From assembly GCA_045649265.1 (NCBI GenBank), contig JAZRPO010000037.1, forward strand, positions 1 through 11,136: a DNA stretch of 11,136 nt. The letters run 5' to 3'. Under the pieces are notes generated by a model. The model was not told the DNA's origin. It ran no database searches and worked only from the letters and a program-made list of their open reading frames with translations. The position numbers and the translations under genes are program-made. Source of the stretch: SIG480 sp045649265 (GTDB lineage: Bacteria > Bacillota > Clostridia > Oscillospirales > JAAYXM01). Positions 7,571 to 11,136 of this stretch are shown here, piece by piece; the stretch's first letter is position 1; every line of letters starts with the position of its first letter.

Positions 7571-7712
7571 TTCCAGGCAACATCAGGGGGAACTCCTGTG
7601 TAGCAATATATTTTACAATGCCCAAGTAGCTTAAATCATTCAGAGCGCAAAATTGAGGTGTCGGTGGAAGTCCGTCCTGGGGCAAGTCTTAAGTCAAAGA
7701 GAGGGTATCAAA
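7571..7712 (+). other. Possible structured RNA leader between sigH and the zinc-ribbon gene
   Basis: This 142-nt gap has no convincing coding frame and no clear promoter. It can fold. A hairpin pairs 7584-7589 with 7593-7598 around a GAA loop and extends to about 9 bp with one bulged T. TTCCAGG (7571-7577) can pair with CCTGGGG (7676-7682), enclosing about 100 nt. TGCCC (7619-7623) can instead pair with GGGCA (7680-7684), which excludes the first long-range helix. The pentamer AAGTC occurs three times near the 3' end (7669-7673, 7685-7689, 7691-7695). These pairings suggest, but do not prove, a cis-acting RNA element controlling the downstream gene. I cannot match it to a known riboswitch class. 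Confidence 0.4.
7698..7705 (+). promoter_or_regulatory. Ribosome binding site deciding the zinc-ribbon gene start
   Basis: AGAGAGGG ends 7 nt before the ATG at 7713. It fixes that ATG as the start rather than the in-frame TTG at 7653, which would add 20 residues without family character. Confidence 0.75.
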
Positions 7713-7997
7713 ATGTACGAAGACAAGACATTAACATGCAAAGAATGCGGAGCAGAATTTGTGTTCACAGCTGGTGAGCAGGAATTCTATGCAGAGCGTG
7801 GCTTTATGAACGAGCCGCAGCGCTGCAAGGCTTGCCGCGACGCTCGCAAGGCTGCTAGCCGTGGCCCGAGAGAGTACTTCACTGCTACATGCGCAAGCTG
7901 CGGCGGAGAAGCAAAGGTTCCGTTTGAACCGAAGACTGACCGTCCTGTTTATTGCAGTGATTGCTTTGCAAAGATGCGCCAGGAAGAAAATCAGTAA
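7713..7997 (+). CDS. Small double zinc-ribbon protein (zf-trcl plus CxxC-x17-CxxC)
   Basis: A 94-residue cytosolic protein made of two zinc-ribbon modules. The first holds C9/C12 and C38/C41 around the conserved segment FVFTAGEQEFYAERGF, matching the probable zinc-ribbon family zf-trcl (PF13451). The second holds C60/C63 and C81/C84 with exactly 17 residues between the pairs, matching the CxxC-x17-CxxC domain family (TIGR04272 type). The linker is rich in Lys and Arg (about 42-53), which would suit nucleic acid or ribosome binding, but function is unknown. Proteins of this build are common and short in Clostridia. The gene follows the SigH-like gene after a potentially structured leader and is closed by a strong terminator, so it is probably the last gene of that unit. 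Confidence 0.88.
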   Translation: MYEDKTLTCKECGAEFVFTAGEQEFYAERGFMNEPQRCKACRDARKAASRGPREYFTATCASCGGEAKVPFEPKTDRPVYCSDCFAKMRQEENQ

Positions 7998-8004
7998 TAA
8001 CCGG

Positions 8005-8034
8005 AAAAAGGCTTTCGTAAGAAAGCCTTTTTTT
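8005..8034 (+). terminator. Strong intrinsic terminator after the zinc-ribbon gene
   Basis: AAAAAGGCTTTC (8005-8016) pairs perfectly over 12 bp with GAAAGCCTTTTT (8021-8032) around a GTAA tetraloop. The T run spans 8028-8034. It lies 8 nt after the stop codon and ends the sigH/zinc-ribbon unit. Confidence 0.95.
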
Positions 8035-8035
8035 A

Positions 8036-8065
8036 TTGCCTTTTTATGCTTTATTGTGATACAAT
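8036..8065 (+). promoter_or_regulatory. Extended -10 promoter for the TIGR03960 gene
   Basis: TACAAT (8060-8065) is preceded by TG and one base (8057-8059), making an extended -10. A moderate -35 candidate, TTGCCT (8036-8041), lies 18 bp upstream, right after the terminator T run. The transcript would start near 8072, about 23 nt before the ATG at 8095. Confidence 0.65.
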
Positions 8066-8094
8066 AAGTATAGATTTTTGAAAGGAAAAGAAGT

Positions 8095-9930
8095 ATGAAC
8101 GGCATAAACAAAAGAATTCTCGCATCTGTTCAGAAGCCGGCAAGATATACAGGTGGAGAATATAATGCAGTTGTAAAAACTAAAGAAGAAGTTTCCCTTC
8201 GCTTTGCCTTATGTTTTCCGGATATTTACGAAATAGGCATGTCTCATATGGGGCTTCGCATATTGTACGGAATCATGAACGAGCAAAAGGATATTTGGTG
8301 TGAGCGTGTTTTTGCTCCGTGGACCGATATGGAGGATGAACTCCGCAAAAACGGTACAAAGCTCTTTGCGCTTGAAAGTGGGGATCCTATTTGCGATTTT
8401 GATATTGTAGGCTTTACTTTGCAATATGAAATGTCTTATTCTGCGGTTTTAAACATGCTGGACCTTGGCGGAATAACATTGCGCCGTGAAGAGCGCGGAG
8501 ACGACGAGCCTTTGGTTGTCGCAGGAGGTCCGTGCACCTATAACCCCGAGCCGCTTGCTGATTTTATCGATGTTTTCAACATTGGCGAGGGCGAGGAACA
8601 GGTTTTGGAGCTTTGCAACCTCTACAAAAAATGCAAAGCAGAGGGAAAAACAAAAAAAGAATTCTTAAAGCTTGCAGTTAATATAAAAGGATTATACATT
8701 CCATCGTTATATGACGTTGAGTATAACGAAGACGGAACGGTTGCATCAATTCAGGCAAACGACGGCGCGCCTGAAGTTGTAGTCAAGAGGATCATAGAAG
8801 ACTTTGATTCCGTATATGTACCGAAAAAGGTTATTGTTCCGTCAACCGAGATAGTGCATGACCGTGTATCTCTTGAAGTTTTCAGAGGTTGCATCCGAGG
8901 GTGTCGTTTTTGCCAGGCGGGATATGCCTATCGCCCTGTACGTGCAAAACGTGCGGAAACGCTTATTGAACACGGGAAAGATATGTGCGAGGAGTCAGGT
9001 TATGAGGAGATTTCGCTTGCATCTCTTTCAACGAGCGATTATAAAGAGTTGCCGGCTCTTGCAGACGGGCTTCTCGATTGGTGCGAGCCAAGAAGCATCA
9101 GCCTGCAACTTCCGTCTCTTCGTGCAGATAACTTTTCCGTTGATCTCATGCAGAGAATTCAGAAGGTGAGAAGCGGCGGGCTTACATTTGCACCCGAGGC
9201 TGGCAGTAAGCGACTTCGCGATGCCATAAATAAAAACCTTGGAGAAGAAGAAATTTTAAATGCGTGCAGAATTGCATTTGAAAACGGCAGAAGTTCTGTT
9301 AAGCTCTACTTTATGATAGGGCTTCCGACGGAAACCGACGAGGATATAAAAGGAATAGCCGAGCTTTCGCAAAAAATTCTCTATCTCTGGAAGACACACG
9401 CTACGAACAAAAAACGCGGTGTAAAAATAACTGTCAGTGCGGCTTGCTTTGTCCCGAAGCCTCATACCCCGTTCCAGTGGGAAGCACAGAATACCCGTGA
9501 GGAGTTTTGTCGCAAGGCGGCGCTTTTGCGCGAGGCGATAACAGCAAAGGCGATAACATACAACTGGCACGAGCCGGATGTCAGCTTCCTTGAAGCGGCT
9601 TTTGCAAGAGGCGACCGCCGTGTCGGGCGTGTTATAGAAGCGGCGTGGCGAAAGGGAGCGCGGCTTGATGGCTGGGCAGAACATTTTTCGCTTGATTTGT
9701 GGCTTTCTGCATTTGAGGAATGTGGAATCGACCCCGCTTTCTACGCAACCCGCGAAAGAGATAAGAATGAAATTTTGCCTTGGGATCATATCTCAACAGG
9801 CGTTTCGAAGAAATTTCTTGCTTGTGAAAGAGAAAAGGCATATCGTTCGGAGACATCACCGAATTGCAGAGAAAAATGCTTGGGCTGCGGCGCTTCGAAG
9901 CTCCTTTGCGGAGGTGAGTGCGATGCGTAA
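8095..9930 (+). CDS. TIGR03960 family B12-binding-like radical SAM protein
   Basis: A 611-residue radical SAM protein. The N-terminal part (about 35-150) resembles the Rossmann-like B12-binding fold found in many such enzymes (FALCFPDIYEIGMSHMGLRILY and later FDIVGFTLQYEMSYSAVLNML) but shows no DxHxxG cobalamin-ligand motif. The radical SAM core follows, with the cluster motif at C266, C270 and C273 (RGCIRGCRFCQAGYAYRP), then TFAPEAGSKRLR and the FMIGLPTETDEDI block. The C-terminus ends in a cysteine-rich knuckle (CREKCLGCGASKLLCGGEC). This matches the TIGR03960 family, whose reaction is not established. The start has AAAGGA (about 8081-8086) 8 nt before the ATG. Its 3' end overlaps the next gene by 8 nt, and the two families are often adjacent or fused. 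Confidence 0.92.
   Translation: MNGINKRILASVQKPARYTGGEYNAVVKTKEEVSLRFALCFPDIYEIGMSHMGLRILYGIMNEQKDIWCERVFAPWTDMEDELRKNGTKLFALESGDPICDFDIVGFTLQYEMSYSAVLNMLDLGGITLRREERGDDEPLVVAGGPCTYNPEPLADFIDVFNIGEGEEQVLELCNLYKKCKAEGKTKKEFLKLAVNIKGLYIPSLYDVEYNEDGTVASIQANDGAPEVVVKRIIEDFDSVYVPKKVIVPSTEIVHDRVSLEVFRGCIRGCRFCQAGYAYRPVRAKRAETLIEHGKDMCEESGYEEISLASLSTSDYKELPALADGLLDWCEPRSISLQLPSLRADNFSVDLMQRIQKVRSGGLTFAPEAGSKRLRDAINKNLGEEEILNACRIAFENGRSSVKLYFMIGLPTETDEDIKGIAELSQKILYLWKTHATNKKRGVKITVSAACFVPKPHTPFQWEAQNTREEFCRKAALLREAITAKAITYNWHEPDVSFLEAAFARGDRRVGRVIEAAWRKGARLDGWAEHFSLDLWLSAFEECGIDPAFYATRERDKNEILPWDHISTGVSKKFLACEREKAYRSETSPNCREKCLGCGASKLLCGGECDA
9910..9914 (+). promoter_or_regulatory. Ribosome binding site inside the TIGR03960 gene end
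   Basis: GGAGG lies 8 nt before the ATG at 9923 and within the last codons of the upstream gene. It decides the start of the DUF2344 gene and rejects upstream in-frame starts, including the GTG at 9914 that overlaps the motif itself. Confidence 0.85.
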
Positions 9931-10582
9931 GATAAGAGTGATGTATAAAAAGCTTTCACGCTCGATTTATATATCGCACCTTGATATAATGCGAACTTTC
10001 CAAAGGGCGTTAAAGCGTGCAGGCATTGCTGTCAAGCATACAGAGGGCTTTAATCCTCATCCGTACATATCGATAGCGCTTCCGCTTTCTCTCGGGTATA
10101 GCGGAGAATGTGAGTTTCTCGATATGGTGGTGCTTGATGATATGCAGTGCGAGGAGATAGTGCTTCGTATGAACAAAGCGCTTCCCGAGGGCATAGTTGC
10201 CGTTTCTGCATATGAGGATGGCAGACCTGTCCGCGATATTGCATATTCGGAGTATGAAATATCCCTTGAATATGATAATGGGATTTCTGATGATGCGGCA
10301 GGTAAGGTTCAGAACTTTTTAGACAGCAATGAAATTATCGTGGTCAAGAAGAGCAAACGTGGAGAAACTGAAACCGACATCGCGCCAATGATAAAGTCTG
10401 CAGAGGTTTCGAGGTTAGAAAACTGCCTGTTTATAAATGCAGTTCTGGCTTCGGGAAATACCACCCTCAATCCGGAGTATATCGTGAGGGCGATTGAAAA
10501 ATACCTTCCTGAGCTTAATCCTGATTTTGCTGAATTTTGTCGGAAGAACGTGCTTGATGACAAAATGCGCGAGTTCAGATAA
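9923..10582 (+). CDS. TIGR03936/DUF2344 radical SAM-linked protein
   Basis: A 219-residue protein of the TIGR03936 family, the usual partner of TIGR03960 radical SAM proteins. The N-terminus is characteristic (KIRVMYKKLSRSIYISHLD, then FQRALKRAGI and GFNPHPYISIALPLSLGYSGECEFLD). It contains no cluster-binding cysteine motif itself, so it probably works with the upstream enzyme as partner or substrate-handling subunit; in some genomes the two are one polypeptide. The ATG at 9923 overlaps the upstream stop by 8 nt and has an ideal ribosome site, so translational coupling is likely. The family's biochemical role is unknown. The gene is followed by no visible terminator, only the rplU promoter, so some readthrough into the ribosomal operon is possible. 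Confidence 0.9.
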   Translation: MRKIRVMYKKLSRSIYISHLDIMRTFQRALKRAGIAVKHTEGFNPHPYISIALPLSLGYSGECEFLDMVVLDDMQCEEIVLRMNKALPEGIVAVSAYEDGRPVRDIAYSEYEISLEYDNGISDDAAGKVQNFLDSNEIIVVKKSKRGETETDIAPMIKSAEVSRLENCLFINAVLASGNTTLNPEYIVRAIEKYLPELNPDFAEFCRKNVLDDKMREFR

Positions 10583-10604
10583 ACAGAAAAAGTGAAAGAA
10601 ACGC

Positions 10605-10633
10605 TTGACAATGGACGATCACAGTGTTATAAT
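10605..10633 (+). promoter_or_regulatory. Consensus promoter for rplU
   Basis: TTGACA (10605-10610) and TATAAT (10628-10633) are both perfect and 17 bp apart. A TG one base before the -10 (10625-10626) also makes it an extended -10. Such strength fits a ribosomal protein operon. The transcript should start near 10640, giving a leader of about 80 nt. Confidence 0.92.
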
Positions 10634-10639
10634 GTTTAA

Positions 10640-10721
10640 GCCGCATTGAGTGGGTTTATAAGTTTGCAACGCAACACCTACAAGAGCGAGACTCTAAAAA
10701 AGGAGAGAGAGGTGCAACAAT
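10640..10721 (+). promoter_or_regulatory. rplU (L21) leader, probable ribosomal autoregulatory RNA
   Basis: The untranslated leader between promoter and rplU resembles the L21 leader element known upstream of rplU in Firmicutes; this is by position and general look, not a model search. Visible pairings include AGAG (10683-10686) with CTCT (10692-10695), and CACCT (10675-10679) with AGGTG (10710-10714). The second helix covers the likely ribosome site (GAGGTG, 10709-10714, 7 nt before the ATG). Family knowledge suggests L21-linked feedback; the masking is my inference. Confidence 0.7.
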
Positions 10722-11030
10722 ATGCAGGCAATTTTCGTTACAGGCGGAAAGCAGTACAAGGTTTCTGAGGGCGATGTTATCTATGTTGAGCTTCTCAACA
10801 CTGAGAGCGAAACAGTAGAGTTTGACAACGTACTTATGACAATCGACGGCGATAACGTAACTGTCGGTGCTCCGAATGTTGAGGGCGCTAAGGTTACTGC
10901 TAAGGTCCTGAAGAACGGCAAGGGCAAGAAGATCATGGTCTTCAAGTTCAAGGCTAAGAAGAACTACCGTCGTCGTCAGGGTCACAGACAGCCCTACACA
11001 AAGCTTCAGATCGAAAAGATCAGCGTCTAA
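10722..11030 (+). CDS. rplU: 50S ribosomal protein bL21
   Basis: A complete 102-residue bL21, a large-subunit protein that binds 23S rRNA. It shows the family start (MQAIFVTGGKQYKVSEGD), the beta-barrel strands, a basic loop (KNGKGKKIMVFKFKAKKNYRRRQGHRQ) and the closing YTKLQIEKI. Length is typical. It has its own strong promoter and a structured leader. Its TAA overlaps the ATG of the next gene by one base (TAATG), which indicates coupled translation of prp. Confidence 0.98.
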   Translation: MQAIFVTGGKQYKVSEGDVIYVELLNTESETVEFDNVLMTIDGDNVTVGAPNVEGAKVTAKVLKNGKGKKIMVFKFKAKKNYRRRQGHRQPYTKLQIEKISV

Positions 11031-11136
11031 TGACAACTGTTAAGTTGATTAAGAACGGTGATACCACCGTAGGGTTCGATGTTTCGGGCCATTCGGGATA
11101 TGCTGAAAGTGGAAGCGACATAGTATGCGCTGCAAT
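11030..11136 (+). CDS. prp: Ribosomal-processing cysteine protease Prp (3' truncated by the window)
   Basis: The first 35 residues of Prp (formerly YsxB), cut by the window end. Prp removes the N-terminal extension of ribosomal protein bL27 in Firmicutes and some relatives. The catalytic histidine and cysteine are both present in the diagnostic segment GHSGYAESGSDIVCAA, at H21 and C33, close to the positions in characterised Prp proteins. The ATG overlaps the rplU stop codon. The position between rplU and the expected rpmA supports the call and predicts that L27 of this organism carries a cleavable N-terminal extension. Confidence 0.93.
   Translation, partial: MTTVKLIKNGDTTVGFDVSGHSGYAESGSDIVCAA

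Noticed and set aside
7614..7619. A TACAAT -10-like hexamer before the zinc-ribbon gene
   Set aside because: No acceptable -35 lies 16-18 bp upstream and there is no extended -10, so a separate promoter is not supported.
7618..7629. A three-codon mini-frame (ATG CCC AAG TAG) in the leader before the zinc-ribbon gene
   Set aside because: No ribosome site lies in front of it, and such short frames occur by chance.
7650..7690. A tRNA-like T-arm in the leader (7-nt loop TGGAAGT between short arms)
   Set aside because: The loop lacks the TTCRA consensus, one pair of the stem is mismatched, and no acceptor or anticodon arm can be built around it.
7653..7712. A 20-residue extension of the zinc-ribbon protein from a TTG
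   Set aside because: No ribosome site precedes the TTG, while AGAGAGGG is well placed before the ATG at 7713 where the conserved part begins.
9665..9922. An 86-residue N-terminal extension of the DUF2344 protein
   Set aside because: It overlaps the conserved end of the TIGR03960 gene; the ATG at 9923 has an ideal ribosome site and gives the normal family N-terminus.

Overview
This window reads as ordinary chromosome of a low-to-moderate GC Firmicute, most likely a member of the Clostridia (Oscillospiraceae/Ruminococcaceae-like, perhaps an uncultured gut lineage). The lineage call rests on a SpoIIIE/FtsK-type translocase, a SigH (Spo0H)-type sigma factor, a Firmicute-style leader before rplU, and the L27-processing protease gene prp next to rplU. 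All complete genes lie on the + strand. I see no tRNA, rRNA, CRISPR array, insertion sequence or phage gene.

Layout. (1) Positions 1-246: the end of an unrecognised gene and a strong intrinsic terminator. (2) Positions 319-6831: a DNA-processing block of ftsK/spoIIIE, a YgiQ-type radical SAM gene, then ruvC, ruvA and ruvB. These are tightly spaced or overlapping and look like one operon. It links chromosome translocation with Holliday-junction branch migration and resolution; the role of the YgiQ protein is unknown. (3) Positions 6832-8034: a perfect-consensus sigma-A promoter drives a SigH-like sigma factor with a non-ATG start. Next come a 142-nt untranslated stretch with several possible RNA pairings, a 94-residue protein with two zinc-ribbon modules, and a strong terminator. 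(4) Positions 8035-10582: an extended -10 promoter precedes a TIGR03960-type radical SAM gene and an overlapping TIGR03936/DUF2344 partner gene, a widespread pair without an established function. (5) Positions 10583-11136: another consensus promoter, the L21 leader, rplU, and the start of prp, cut by the window edge. rpmA would be expected just beyond.

Most of the window is conserved housekeeping DNA. The part least explained is the 7571-7712 segment between sigH and the zinc-ribbon gene: it can form mutually exclusive long-range pairings and could be an undescribed cis-regulatory RNA. Other points of interest are a possible Shine-Dalgarno-masking helix in the rplU leader, the absence of an RNase G gene between the DUF2344 gene and rplU, and two orphan radical SAM enzymes embedded in housekeeping operons.
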